A stretch of 15,567 nucleotides of DNA from Oribacterium sp. (GCA_017940955.1 JAGAXP010000172.1:1-15567), one strand, 5' to 3'; positions 1 through 7,267 are shown, counted from the stretch's first letter. Notes: generated by a model not told the origin, from the letters alone. Numbers and translations: made by a program.

Positions 1-654
1 AATCAGGAAGCTGATGGCACCCCTGAGACTAATGAAACTCCTTGGGATACCAACATCGTATTTACCTATAAGACTGTGTTTAACAAGGTAGATGCAAACA
101 GCAAACCTCTGACCGGCGCTGATTTCAGACTTGATAAGTTTATTGCTGACGAAGAAGGCACTGATACCTATGGCGATGGTGAAGCTGCTATTAAGGGAAC
201 ATGGACAGATGTAATAACACTTGGCACTGATGCTCATCCTGCCAAAAATATCGAGAGCTATACAAACGATAAAGGTACTGCTGATAATGCTAAGTTTACA
301 TTCTCAGGACTAGATGCTGGTGTCTACAGACTGACTGAGACCACAACACCTGCCGGATACAACACGATCGATCCGATCATCTTTACTATCACAGCAGAGC
401 ATGAACTTAAAGCTGACTCACCGAAACTTACAAGTCTCAGCGGAACAGACGGTAAAGAATTTACTCTGACTGCAAGTGTAACAGATAAAAAATTGCCAGA
501 TGGAAGTTTGACAGCTGAGATTGTTAACAAGCAGGGCGCCATCCTTCCTTCAACCGGTGGTATGGGTACAACAATCCTTTATGTAATCGGTGGTATCCTC
601 GTGATCGGTGGTGGAGCAGCGATCTTCATCAAGAGAAAAAAGGATGCTGAATAA
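1..654 (+). CDS. LPXTG-anchored CnaB-type pilin subunit (5' end missing)
   Basis: C-terminal 217 residues of a cell-wall-anchored surface protein, read in frame from base 1; the true start lies upstream of the window. The visible part is one CnaB-like pilin domain followed by a sorting signal. The three isopeptide residues can be placed: Lys in FNKVD (codon 85-87), the catalytic Glu in the E-box YRLTETTTPAGY (codon 337-339), and the acceptor Asn in EIVNKQG (codon 526-528). The sorting motif LPSTG lies at 544-558, followed by a glycine-rich hydrophobic helix and the basic tail KRKKDAE, as needed for sortase processing. A class C sortase gene follows about 110 bases downstream, so this is likely a polymerised pilus subunit. 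Which shaft or tip role it has cannot be told without the N-terminal part and its pilin lysine motif. Confidence 0.9.
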   Translation, partial: NQEADGTPETNETPWDTNIVFTYKTVFNKVDANSKPLTGADFRLDKFIADEEGTDTYGDGEAAIKGTWTDVITLGTDAHPAKNIESYTNDKGTADNAKFTFSGLDAGVYRLTETTTPAGYNTIDPIIFTITAEHELKADSPKLTSLSGTDGKEFTLTASVTDKKLPDGSLTAEIVNKQGAILPSTGGMGTTILYVIGGILVIGGGAAIFIKRKKDAE

Positions 655-689
655 GTTATCATAACTTAACTTTTGACGAATCATATATT

Positions 690-722
690 GAAGGCGGGGG
701 ACATGTCCTTCGCCTTCTTTTT
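690..722 (+). terminator. Rho-independent terminator after the pilin gene
   Basis: The 7-bp stem GAAGGCG (690-696) / CGCCTTC (711-717) encloses the small palindrome GGACATGTCC and is followed by a five-T run. It lies 36 bases after the pilin stop and before the sortase, so sortase expression would need read-through or its own promoter; no convincing promoter is visible between them. Partial termination that gives more pilin than sortase is plausible. Confidence 0.8.
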
Positions 723-764
723 CTAAATTTAATCTACTTTCGCATTTAAACAGGTGTAAGATAT

Positions 765-1850
765 ATGAACGATACTACAGAGAACAAGAATCTGACTCCA
801 CAGGATACTGATATTCTTTCTTCCGGTCAAACTGATACAGAGGCAGGTTCTAAGGCTGAATCAGAATCTACTGAAAACAAAAATCTGAAAGACTCTGCTA
901 AGTCCAATGGAGCCAAAAAGAAGAAATCCTCACTAACATCTAACATAATTACGGTAGTGATAGTTATCATCATGCTTGCCGGAATCGGACTCCTTCTTTA
1001 CCCCACCATCAGTGAAAAGTGGAATGCTCTGCATCAGTCACGAGCCATTTCCGGCTACACTGATCAGATAAAAACAAGCGACGTGGGAGAACTTAAAAAA
1101 ATCCGTGATGCAGCCATCAAGTACAATGAAGAGCTTCTATCAAAGCCTGATCGCTACAAGCTTAGTGATGAAGAAATGGAAGAGTATATGTCAACTCTTG
1201 ATGCAACAGGCACAGGAATTATGGGCTACATCACCATTCCAAAGATCGATGTAGAACTTCCGATCTATCACACAACAGATGAAGCAGTTCTTCAGATTGG
1301 TGTAGGTCATATCCCGGGTACATCACTTCCGGTGGGTGGAGAAAGCACTCATGCGGTTCTTTCCGGACACAGGGGACTTCCCTCCGCAAAGCTCTTCACA
1401 AGACTTGACGAAGTGGGTGAAGGAGACTGCTTCTTCCTGCATATTCTGGATAAAGTGCTTGTGTATCAGGTCGATAACATTAACATCGTCCTTCCTGAAG
1501 AAGCCAACATGATAGACATCGTGGAGGGAAAAGACTACTGCACGCTGATCACCTGTACCCCTTACGGAGTCAATACCCACCGTATGCTGGTAAGAGGCGA
1601 GCACACCGAGACAATAACAGAAGAGGAGTACAAGGCTAAATACGAGAAAGCCTCAGCTGCTGCCTCCGCTGTAACCTCCGATACCAACACCATGGATCAG
1701 GGCAGAGCTATCCCCGACTGGGTTCCGATAGCCTTCGCAGTATGCGCAGTACTAATCCTGGGCTTCGCGCTCTTTGCTCCGGTGAAGAAGAAAGAGAAGA
1801 AAGATAAAAAAACTCCTGAAAAAGAAAATAACAGTTCATCAGAGCAGTAA
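765..1850 (+). CDS. Class C (pilus-assembly) sortase
   Basis: A 361-residue membrane transpeptidase that cleaves LPXTG-type signals and joins pilin subunits through lysine isopeptide bonds outside the cell. A long polar N-terminus (1-55, Ser/Thr/Lys rich) is followed by a membrane helix at about 59-79, a linker that probably forms the class C lid (130-150), and the sortase fold from GIMGYITIPKI (151). The catalytic residues are His202 in LSGHRGL, Cys264 in TLITCTPYG and Arg273 in NTHRMLVRG, nine residues after Cys as in pilus sortases. A second C-terminal helix (319-340) and a lysine-rich tail are typical of class C. The ATG at 765 has a modest AGGTG at 752-756. Its neighbour upstream, with an LPSTG signal, is the obvious substrate. 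Codons for residues 58-63 lie in a 22-bp sequence repeated exactly in the CobW-like gene. Confidence 0.95.
   Translation: MNDTTENKNLTPQDTDILSSGQTDTEAGSKAESESTENKNLKDSAKSNGAKKKKSSLTSNIITVVIVIIMLAGIGLLLYPTISEKWNALHQSRAISGYTDQIKTSDVGELKKIRDAAIKYNEELLSKPDRYKLSDEEMEEYMSTLDATGTGIMGYITIPKIDVELPIYHTTDEAVLQIGVGHIPGTSLPVGGESTHAVLSGHRGLPSAKLFTRLDEVGEGDCFFLHILDKVLVYQVDNINIVLPEEANMIDIVEGKDYCTLITCTPYGVNTHRMLVRGEHTETITEEEYKAKYEKASAAASAVTSDTNTMDQGRAIPDWVPIAFAVCAVLILGFALFAPVKKKEKKDKKTPEKENNSSSEQ
935..956 (+). repeat. 22-bp exact direct repeat, copy 1 (inside the sortase gene)
   Basis: A 22-base stretch beginning AACATCTAAC and ending ATTACGGTA is identical to 10238-10259, in the same orientation and the same reading frame, encoding TSNIITV in both proteins. 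Here it forms the start of the sortase's membrane helix. See the matching finding. Confidence 0.7.
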
Positions 1851-1864
1851 ATGACATAGAACGT

Positions 1865-2224
1865 ATGAATATGGCGACCGGAGAAATCTTTGATGATGGA
1901 TCATATATTCTGTACATAAATGGTGCATACCGCGGTGATGACGAAATCGGAAATCCGATGCACGATTTTTCTTGCTCAGATCCCGATGATATGATAAATA
2001 AAGAACTAGCAGACAGAACAAGATATTTTAAAGAAACAGAGGACGTAGTGGAAGCCGTGTGTAAAGTGATGGAAGATATGCGCGAAGATGCAATAGAAAA
2101 AGATAAAATCGAACGTGTTAAGAAGCTGTTAAAACTCAGAAAACTCACCTTGGAAGAAATAGCAGACACAATGGAAATGAACATAGATAAGGTTAGAGAA
2201 ATTTCTATGATGAAACCTATATGA
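1865..2224 (+). pseudogene. C-terminal remnant of a PD-(D/E)XK (PDDEXK_2/Rpn-type) transposase-family protein
   Basis: This 119-residue reading frame resembles only the C-terminal third of the PDDEXK_2 / 'PD-(D/E)XK nuclease family transposase' proteins common in Lachnospiraceae. The stretch YILYINGAYRGDDEIG, then MHDFSCSDPDDM and LADRTRYFKET, is the family's conserved region after the nuclease core. It is followed by the usual charged helical tail and a short helix-turn-helix-like end (LTLEEIADTMEMNIDKVREI). The family is usually around 300 residues, and the catalytic PD-(D/E)XK residues are absent. The frame is open for some codons back into the sortase 3' end, so the break falls at the sortase stop. 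No good ribosome binding site precedes the ATG at 1865. It is most likely a decayed fragment; a short expressed protein is possible but less likely. Confidence 0.75.
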
Positions 2225-2254
2225 TTATTATTTACAAAACTGGTTTTTAATTCG

Positions 2255-2303
2255 AAGCGACCCCCAAAGGTTAGATTATAAGTCTATCTTTTGGGGGTCG
2301 CTT
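2255..2303. terminator. Bidirectional terminator between convergent genes
   Basis: A perfect 14-bp inverted repeat: AAGCGACCCCCAAA (2255-2268) pairs with TTTGGGGGTCGCTT (2290-2303), with a 21-base loop holding a minor TAGA/TCTA stem. It sits between the + strand remnant and the end of the - strand regulator gene. Short T runs on both strands suggest it stops transcription from both sides. Confidence 0.85.
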
Positions 2304-2326
2304 TAAATATCGATTACTAATTTTTG

Positions 2327-2683
2327 CTATTCCTTATTCTTGATCTGATCATAATAGCTGAGTAATCTCTGTATCGTTTCCTCATCAGCGCTCTGTACGC
2401 CATTTAAGAGTTCAAACAGGAGTGGAGCATCATTTTTGAAAACACTAATCACATCAGGTGCTCTATCATCCGTCCCACCGGTAAGATACGCAACTGAAGT
2501 TCCCAAACTTTCTGCTATCGACTGAATAACCTGTGAGGAAGGACCACGATCTCCGGACTCATATCTGACATAGGAAGCAGCCGTTAACCCAATCCGCCTT
2601 GCTGCTTCTGCTTTAGTAAGGTGAAGTTGTTCTCTGGCAGATTTTAACCGTTCAGGAATAAGTGTGTTGAACGATGCTTTCAT
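2327..2683 (-). CDS. XRE-family transcriptional regulator
   Basis: A 118-residue DNA-binding protein. Residues 11-66 form an XRE/Cro-CI helix-turn-helix (RLKSAREQLHLTKAEAARRI, then GLTAASYVRYESGDRGPSSQ), and a C-terminal acidic helical part (75-118) probably serves in dimerisation. The chosen start is the ATG at 2683, because AAGGAGG stands 5-6 bases before it. A longer frame from 2734 would overlap the upstream gene and lacks such a site. The gene lies 26 bases after a cysteine hydrolase gene on the same strand, so the two are probably co-transcribed. The regulator may control its own operon, but no operator was recognised. The ligand is unknown. Confidence 0.9.
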   Translation of the reverse strand: MKASFNTLIPERLKSAREQLHLTKAEAARRIGLTAASYVRYESGDRGPSSQVIQSIAESLGTSVAYLTGGTDDRAPDVISVFKNDAPLLFELLNGVQSADEETIQRLLSYYDQIKNKE

Positions 2684-2709
2684 GAATTCCTCCTTGACAA
2701 TTAATTTTA

Positions 2710-3234
2710 CTAAGATTTCACATAAATCTGGCATGAACGCATGGTTTCAAGGGCGGCTTCATGCTTTTCGGGAGTGACTCCGGCACAGCACAGAGGGTCT
2801 ACCGAGATAGGAACCTCCGGCATTGAAGCTTTCAGGAGCAAAGCATTGGAAACCACGCAGATATCCGTGCAAAGCCCGATAAGCTCGATCTCGATGTCTT
2901 CCTTTTCACTGATTGCCTTGATAGTGTCTGCTAGAACTGTAGAACCGAAGGTAGGCTTGTTGATAAAAGTTGCGCCCTCAACCACCTGTGAGACTCTTTC
3001 ATCTAGCTGCCATCCGTTAGTACCTTCCACACAATGCACCACCGGAAGGTTTTTCCCCTCCTGAGTCTCCATATAGTTCGACTGATGAGTGTCGCGTGTA
3101 ACAAAAACATCCTTGATGGAATAGGACTTAATCTTTTCCACAACCGCAGGAACTATAGCCACAGCCTCCTTCGAACCCAACGCCCCATCTACAAAATCCT
3201 TCTGCATATCTACAACAACAAGTATTTTCCTCAT
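2710..3234 (-). CDS. Nicotinamidase-like cysteine hydrolase (isochorismatase superfamily)
   Basis: A 174-residue cytoplasmic hydrolase of the isochorismatase/nicotinamidase fold. The expected triad is present: Asp9 in VVVDMQKDF, Lys93 in INKPTFGS and Cys126 in LCTDICVVSN. Asp48 and His50 (RDTHQ) with His67 (VVHCVEGT) fit the metal site of nicotinamidases, and HCVEGTNG matches the 'HC.xGT.G' signature. The likely reaction is nicotinamide to nicotinate plus ammonia for NAD salvage, but related enzymes act on other amides, so the substrate is inferred. The start is at 3234, where AAGGAGGGAGTT precedes ATG; an in-frame ATG six codons upstream has no comparable site. The length is close to short PncA-like enzymes. 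It heads a two-gene unit with the XRE regulator. Confidence 0.88.
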   Translation of the reverse strand: MRKILVVVDMQKDFVDGALGSKEAVAIVPAVVEKIKSYSIKDVFVTRDTHQSNYMETQEGKNLPVVHCVEGTNGWQLDERVSQVVEGATFINKPTFGSTVLADTIKAISEKEDIEIELIGLCTDICVVSNALLLKASMPEVPISVDPLCCAGVTPEKHEAALETMRSCQIYVKS

Positions 3235-3279
3235 AACTCCCTCCTTTATCACAACTACTATATTTAATATACGACAAAT

Positions 3280-3308
3280 ATTATATCAAAAAAGAAATTT
3301 CGTTATAA
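3280..3308 (-). promoter_or_regulatory. Predicted promoter of the cysteine hydrolase-XRE operon
   Basis: On the minus strand a perfect -10 TATAAT (3285-3280) is preceded, after a 17-base spacer, by TTATAA (3308-3303), a 4/6 match to TTGACA. The expected start is near 3273, leaving a leader of about 40 bases before the ribosome binding site. Confidence 0.5.
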
Positions 3309-3392
3309 AATCGTAAAATTTGCCGAAGTTATCTTTAGTCTACAAATGAACGTGTAATTATTTGGCAAATTTTTTATGAATTGGAGAGTAAC

Positions 3393-5399
3393 ATGAAGGC
3401 ATTTACAGAAAGATTTCAAAGAGACCCCGGTCAGGGACCAAAGAAGCGCATCAGTTCAACACTTCTTTTTATCCTGGTACCCATCATCATTGTGAGTATC
3501 GTGTTTATCATTATGTTCCTGAGTAATCAGGCAGAAAGCCAGATAAAATCACTCTCGGCAAACGTGCTCCAGGCAGAATCTAACTACAACGCAGAGAAGT
3601 TTGGTGCAAGAGTGCAGAACGTTGTTGCCAGAGGCGAAGCCTTCGCCAAATCTGCAGAATCCACAGATTTCGCAAATAAGAAAGAATATCAGGATTTCAT
3701 GAGCAACTCAAACAATATGGGTGACCTCAAGAATCAGGGCATCTACACCGGATTTGAAGACGGTGGTATGTTCTATGCAGATTATTCAGAGGTTCCGGCT
3801 GATTACGATCCGAGGTCCAGAGGCTGGTATCAGGATGCTCTCAGTCAAAACATGACTTCTTTCACTATTACTGCACCTTATGTTGATGCCATGACCAACG
3901 CTCTCTGTGTATCCTTCATAAGAAAGATGAACTTAAAGAGCGGTGAGACCGGTGTTGCCGGAATAGACATTTTCCTTGACGAGCTTGCATCTGAAACTGC
4001 AGCTATGAAGCCTATGCAGACCGGAATATCTGCAATCATTGCTGATGGCATGATTCTCGGTAATCCGGATCCTTCCGTTAACGGCAAGCTTGTTTCCGAA
4101 TCCGGAGATGCTCTTCTTGCTCAGGCAGTAGAGAAGGTTAAGCCTAATCAGCCGATTTCACTTAAAAACGGCAAGAGTGTATACTACGTAGCGGCTTCCG
4201 AAGTTCCAAATACAAACTGGGTTCTCTATTCAGCAGTTCCTGAGGCAGATGTTCTTGCATCACTCAGAGGATTCCAGAGAGTCTGCATCATTATCATGGT
4301 TATCATCATAGCTGTCATCATCTTTGTTCTTCTGACAGTTATAAGCACTGTTATCACTGTTCCTCTTCGTAAGGTTACGACTGCGGCAGTTAAGATTTCC
4401 GAGGGTGACTTCGACGTTGACCTTCCTACAGAGTCTCAGAATGAGATCGGTCAGCTTGCCGTTGCTTTCAGCAAGACAACAGAACAGCTTAAGAATTATC
4501 AGGGCTACATCGATGAAATCTCCGGAGCCCTTTCAGAAGTCTCCGAAGGCAATCTTACTATTGAATTAAAGCGCGAATACGTTGGTCAGTTTGCTAAGCT
4601 CAAGACCAACATGGATAAGCTTGTTTCAAATCTCAGAACCATCGTAGGCTCCATTATGGATTCCACAAAACAGGTGGACAGCGGAGCTGTTCAGATTTCC
4701 GATGGTGCCCAGGGTCTTGCCCAGGGTGCTACAGAGCAGGCAAGCTCTATTGAAGAGCTGTCAGCCGAGATTTCACAGATCAATGATGAGACCATGCACA
4801 TGGCAGACAATGCCCGTATTGCACAGCAGCAGATTCATAGCGCCGAGGAACAGATCAATACAAGCAATACCCAGATGATCGATCTCCGTAAGGCAATGGA
4901 AGATATCACAGATAAGTCACAGCGTATTTCAACCATCATCAAGACCATAGATGATATCGCCTTCCAGACCAATATCCTTGCACTTAACGCCGCTGTAGAG
5001 GCTGCAAGAGCAGGTGCGGCAGGCAAAGGCTTTGCGGTTGTTGCTGACGAGGTTCGTAACCTTGCGGGTAAGTCATCAACTGCTGCCCTTGATACCTCCA
5101 ACCTCATCACAGAGACTATCGCTGCAGTCCAGACCGGTGACAAGCTCACCATCCAGACTGCAGAGTATCTCAAGAGTACTCAGGAATCTACCAAGAAGGC
5201 TGTTGAGCTCATTGCAGAGATCACCGGCGCAACGGATCACCAGAAGCGCTCCCTCAATGATATCAAGCAGGGCATCGATCAGATTTCCAGCGTTGTTCAG
5301 ACCAATGCTGCTACCGCTGAGGAAAGTGCCGCAGCAAGCCAGGAGCTTACCAGACAGGCCAATGTCCTTTCTGACGAAGTTCATAAGTTCTCACTTTGA
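3393..5399 (+). CDS. Methyl-accepting chemotaxis protein with amino-acid-type dCache sensor
   Basis: A 668-residue chemoreceptor that signals to CheA/CheW. Order: cytoplasmic tail, membrane helix 23-43, extracellular dCache domain (about 45-290), membrane helix 297-321, HAMP (322-375), a second HAMP-like stretch (376-415), then the methyl-accepting coiled coil (430-668). The hairpin tip is [20 protein letters not shown] and continues through [20 protein letters not shown] (520-559). The distal dCache pocket contains Tyr138, Arg143, Trp145 and Tyr146 (YDPRSRGWY), then YVD (163-165) and Asp192. The 0/+5/+7/+8 spacing is that of the published amino-acid-binding dCache motif known from PctA, so the ligand is probably amino acids. 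The ATG at 3393 has GGAGAG at 3383-3388; a TTG four codons earlier overlaps that site and was not chosen. The gene stands alone, with no che genes nearby. Confidence 0.97.
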   Translation: MKAFTERFQRDPGQGPKKRISSTLLFILVPIIIVSIVFIIMFLSNQAESQIKSLSANVLQAESNYNAEKFGARVQNVVARGEAFAKSAESTDFANKKEYQDFMSNSNNMGDLKNQGIYTGFEDGGMFYADYSEVPADYDPRSRGWYQDALSQNMTSFTITAPYVDAMTNALCVSFIRKMNLKSGETGVAGIDIFLDELASETAAMKPMQTGISAIIADGMILGNPDPSVNGKLVSESGDALLAQAVEKVKPNQPISLKNGKSVYYVAASEVPNTNWVLYSAVPEADVLASLRGFQRVCIIIMVIIIAVIIFVLLTVISTVITVPLRKVTTAAVKISEGDFDVDLPTESQNEIGQLAVAFSKTTEQLKNYQGYIDEISGALSEVSEGNLTIELKREYVGQFAKLKTNMDKLVSNLRTIVGSIMDSTKQVDSGAVQISDGAQGLAQGATEQASSIEELSAEISQINDETMHMADNARIAQQQIHSAEEQINTSNTQMIDLRKAMEDITDKSQRISTIIKTIDDIAFQTNILALNAAVEAARAGAAGKGFAVVADEVRNLAGKSSTAALDTSNLITETIAAVQTGDKLTIQTAEYLKSTQESTKKAVELIAEITGATDHQKRSLNDIKQGIDQISSVVQTNAATAEESAAASQELTRQANVLSDEVHKFSL

Positions 5400-5415
5400 T
5401 AGTGCTGTAAACCTG

Positions 5416-5449
5416 GAAGGAGGGGAAATCCCCTCCTTCTTGTATTTTG
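5416..5449 (+). terminator. Rho-independent terminator of the chemoreceptor gene
   Basis: An 11-bp perfect stem, GAAGGAGGGGA (5416-5426) with TCCCCTCCTTC (5429-5439), is followed by TTGTATTTT. It begins 16 bases after the chemoreceptor stop codon. Confidence 0.88.
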
Positions 5450-5451
5450 AT

Positions 5452-5493
5452 CCACCAGGGACGGTTCTCGCTTGCGAGAACCGTCCCTGGTGG
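5452..5493. repeat. REP-like perfect palindrome with GGGACGGTTCTC core
   Basis: Two 20-base arms (5452-5471 and 5474-5493) are exact reverse complements around a TT centre, giving a CTTG tetraloop at the tip. The arm contains GGGACGGTTCTCGC. I recall similar GGGACGGTTCT palindromes as dispersed repeats in clostridial genomes, often linked to IS200-like REP-associated transposases, but this was not checked. No transposase is in this window. A T-rich tail follows, so it could also act as a back-up terminator 13 bases after the first one. Confidence 0.65.
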
Positions 5494-5645
5494 TTCTTGA
5501 AATTTTTTTGAATTTTTTCGCTTTAAGGGGTAATATTTAGAACCTATCTGTCGATATATTTAACGTAAAGTAAAATTTTTGTAAGTTTTTTAAATAAAAC
5601 GCAAAAATCTTCATATTTGTGACACTTTTGTGATTAACCCTCTGA

Positions 5646-5763
5646 TACAATAGCGTCATAGATTTGAAACAGTAATTGATGTGACCAATCCAATGGCATC
5701 AGTTCGAAATACAAGAGTCCGTCAAGTTTGTCCTCCCTTTATCTTACTTGTCGGACTTTTGTG
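5646..5763 (+). ncRNA. Candidate small RNA with a C-rich, anti-Shine-Dalgarno loop
   Basis: A TACAAT -10 box (5646-5651) could start a transcript of about 105 bases. It would end at a hairpin made of AGTCCG-T-CAAGT (5716-5727) and ACTTG-T-CGGACT (5746-5757), 11 pairs with one T-T mismatch, followed by TTTTGTG. The 18-base loop contains UCCUCCC (5731-5737), complementary to ribosome binding sites and similar to the 3' tail of 16S rRNA. C-rich single-stranded loops of this kind are used by Firmicute trans-acting sRNAs. No good -35 was found, and the large loop makes this a weak terminator. The existence of the RNA is inferred. Confidence 0.3.
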
Positions 5764-5912
5764 TACTGTAAAACTACGAACCATTCTTTATCGTACCTTT
5801 TAACATTGTGTTTAAGGCAGGCCTTTGCGTGTAGGAATGTGTGGGCGCTGCGCAATGGCTGTGGGTGGCAGACGAGTTTGGCATCCACAGCTACTATATT
5901 TTATCTTTCTTC

Positions 5913-5941
5913 TTTATTATTTCGCCTTTGTTCCTTATAAT
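5913..5941 (+). promoter_or_regulatory. Predicted promoter of the HAD phosphatase gene
   Basis: A perfect TATAAT at 5936-5941 stands 64 bases before the HAD start codon. The -35 at 17-base spacing, TTTATT (5913-5918), is poor, so strength is uncertain. Confidence 0.4.
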
Positions 5942-6004
5942 CTGAGGAGCAAGAGCGTTTTTTATTGCGCTTCAAAACATTTTTCTTTAAGACAGGATTT
6001 TATT

Positions 6005-6850
6005 ATGAAAGCATTATTCTTTGATGTAGACGGCACTTTACTGGATGAAAAGACAAGAAGTATACCGGAAAGCGCCCTTACTGCCATTAAACAAACAAGG
6101 GAACTTGGAAACAAAGTTTTTATAAATTCCGGACGCACCATCGGTATGCTGAAAGCTGTGCAGAAGCTGGTGGAAGTGGATGGATTCCTGTGCGGCTGCG
6201 GCACTGAACTCATATATGAAGGTGCCTCTGTATACTATTACAAAGTATCAAAGGATGTGAAGGCCCGTGTTATTGAGGCCTCTGATAAATACGGCATCCT
6301 GGTTTTACTGGAGGGCAGAGCCGGCTGGCACAGCAACCCCTCAGAGTCCCTGCTAAAGGATCACCCGAGTTTTAAGGCTCACTACGACAGGTTTTACAAC
6401 GCACTGTCCGGTGATGATGCCCTGGATCCCACACCCTTTGACGGTGACTATGAGATCTCAAAGTTCTGTATCCAGACTGACGACGGTCAGGGAAACGGAA
6501 AGGGTCCGGATTTCGCAAGTCACAAAGCATCCGATATGGAGGGCTTCCGTCAGGAATTTGCCGGACTTTTCCATATCATTGACCGTGGCAAGGGCTTTTT
6601 CGAAATGGTTCCAAAGGGTCACGGAAAGGGTAATGCCGTTGACCGTATGTTAAAGTACCTTGGCCTCACCCCTGAGGATGCCTACAGCTTCGGTGACAGC
6701 ACCAATGATATCGAGATGTTTAAGGCCTGCGGCAACAATATCGCCATGGGCGTTCACGCAAAGGAGCTTGAAGCCTTCGACCCCTTCATCACAAAAAATG
6801 TAGATGAGGATGGTGTGGCATATGCTATGAAAGAGCTGAATCTGATTTAA
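6005..6850 (+). CDS. Cof-type HAD-IIB family phosphatase
   Basis: A 281-residue cytoplasmic hydrolase of the HAD superfamily, Cof subfamily. Motif I is FFDVDGTLL with nucleophile Asp7 and acid/base Asp9; motif II is Ser42 in INSGRT; motif III Lys208 in KGHGKGNAV; motif IV GDSTNDIEMF (230-239) binds magnesium. The C2 cap lies between motifs II and III (about 85-195). Such enzymes dephosphorylate sugar phosphates, flavin or pyridoxal phosphates; the substrate here cannot be read from sequence. The chosen ATG at 6005 starts the canonical N-terminus, with AGGA seven bases ahead. An in-frame extension to 5825 would add about 60 residues without family support and is rejected. The gene appears monocistronic, between its own TATAAT box and a terminator. 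Confidence 0.93.
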   Translation: MKALFFDVDGTLLDEKTRSIPESALTAIKQTRELGNKVFINSGRTIGMLKAVQKLVEVDGFLCGCGTELIYEGASVYYYKVSKDVKARVIEASDKYGILVLLEGRAGWHSNPSESLLKDHPSFKAHYDRFYNALSGDDALDPTPFDGDYEISKFCIQTDDGQGNGKGPDFASHKASDMEGFRQEFAGLFHIIDRGKGFFEMVPKGHGKGNAVDRMLKYLGLTPEDAYSFGDSTNDIEMFKACGNNIAMGVHAKELEAFDPFITKNVDEDGVAYAMKELNLI

Positions 6851-6915
6851 CCTTACCGGAGCCGGAGCGAACCGTTTTTTCAGGTTGTCCTTCTGCTGCG
6901 GCAGATTCTTTTCTC

Positions 6916-6957
6916 CCGAAAGTCTGCATTATCTTAATGCAAGCTTTCGGCTTTTTT
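6916..6957 (+). terminator. Rho-independent terminator of the HAD gene
   Basis: CCGAAAG (6916-6922) pairs with CTTTCGG (6944-6950), enclosing GCATTA / TAATGC (6926-6931, 6935-6940), and is followed by CTTTTTT. The next gene's -10 box begins only three bases after the T run. Confidence 0.9.
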
Positions 6958-6959
6958 GT

Positions 6960-6965
6960 TATAAT
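6960..6965 (+). promoter_or_regulatory. Predicted -10 box of the 91-residue protein/SseB operon
   Basis: A perfect TATAAT stands 27 bases before the ATG at 6992. The -35 position falls inside the preceding terminator hairpin and matches TTGACA poorly, so this may depend on an activator or be weak. Confidence 0.5.
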
Positions 6966-6991
6966 ACTATTTCATGTGAGTGAGGTTAAGG

Positions 6992-7267
6992 ATGACCGGA
7001 GATTTATATAATAAAAAAAAGCTCGAACTTGAAACTTTGCGAAGACAGGCCGGAGCACTGCAGCTTGAGTACATCAGACTGGGCAGGACCGAAGGCAAAA
7101 GAGAACAAAAGCGCTGGTGGATAACAAAGGGCAACTTTAGAAAGTACGTAAATCTGATTCACAGGGTACAGATGTTGGATGAGGTTCTATTACCTTATGA
7201 GATAGAGAACGGAATCCGCAAAATAAATCTACAGGAGCATATGAAATGGCATTATTTGACTTTTTAA
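6992..7267 (+). CDS. Hypothetical 91-residue protein, translationally coupled to the SseB-domain gene
   Basis: A small, strongly basic protein of unknown function. The N-terminal half (about 5-45, LYNKKKLELETLRRQAGALQ onward) looks helical and possibly coiled-coil; the middle has RWWITKGNFRKYVNLIHRVQ, and the end is richer in aromatics (MKWHYLTF). No signal peptide or membrane helix is visible. The ATG at 6992 is preceded by GAGG at 6982-6985; an in-frame GTG at 6980 is an alternative. Its last 22 bases overlap the start of the next gene, so the two are coupled and probably act together. I do not recognise a family. Confidence 0.75.
   Translation: MTGDLYNKKKLELETLRRQAGALQLEYIRLGRTEGKREQKRWWITKGNFRKYVNLIHRVQMLDEVLLPYEIENGIRKINLQEHMKWHYLTF

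Larger units (their letters stand above)
5494..6004. other. Gene-free stretch of about 510 bases between the palindrome and the HAD gene
   Basis: There is no convincing coding sequence here: the open frames lack ribosome binding sites and family resemblance. The first part (5494-5640) is AT-rich. A TACAAT -10 lies at 5646-5651, and a possible small RNA ends in a hairpin at 5716-5757. A second, GC-richer segment (5815-5895) contains a small AAGGC/GCCTT palindrome and a 7-bp stem, GCTGTGG (5858-5864) with CCACAGC (5885-5891). The last part holds a TATAAT at 5936 ahead of the HAD gene. I recognise no known riboswitch, 6S, SRP or tmRNA consensus. Confidence 0.6.

Noticed and set aside
2684..2734. 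A 17-residue N-terminal extension of the XRE regulator
   Set aside because: It would overlap the upstream gene, and the AAGGAGG site clearly marks the ATG at 2683.
3303..3329. A sigma-28-type promoter before the chemoreceptor gene (GCCGAAGT at 3322)
   Set aside because: Only the first five bases of the GCCGATAA box match, and no TAAA box is at the right distance.
3320..3346. A housekeeping promoter for the chemoreceptor, TTGCCG and TACAAA
   Set aside because: The spacer is only 15 bases and both boxes are imperfect; not strong enough to call.
5728..5940. A 70-codon + strand frame in the gap before the HAD gene
   Set aside because: TTG start without a ribosome binding site, inside a predicted hairpin loop; no family resemblance.
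5825..6004. An N-terminal extension of the HAD gene
   Set aside because: The extra 60 residues resemble no HAD protein, and a good start with AGGA at the right distance lies at 6005.
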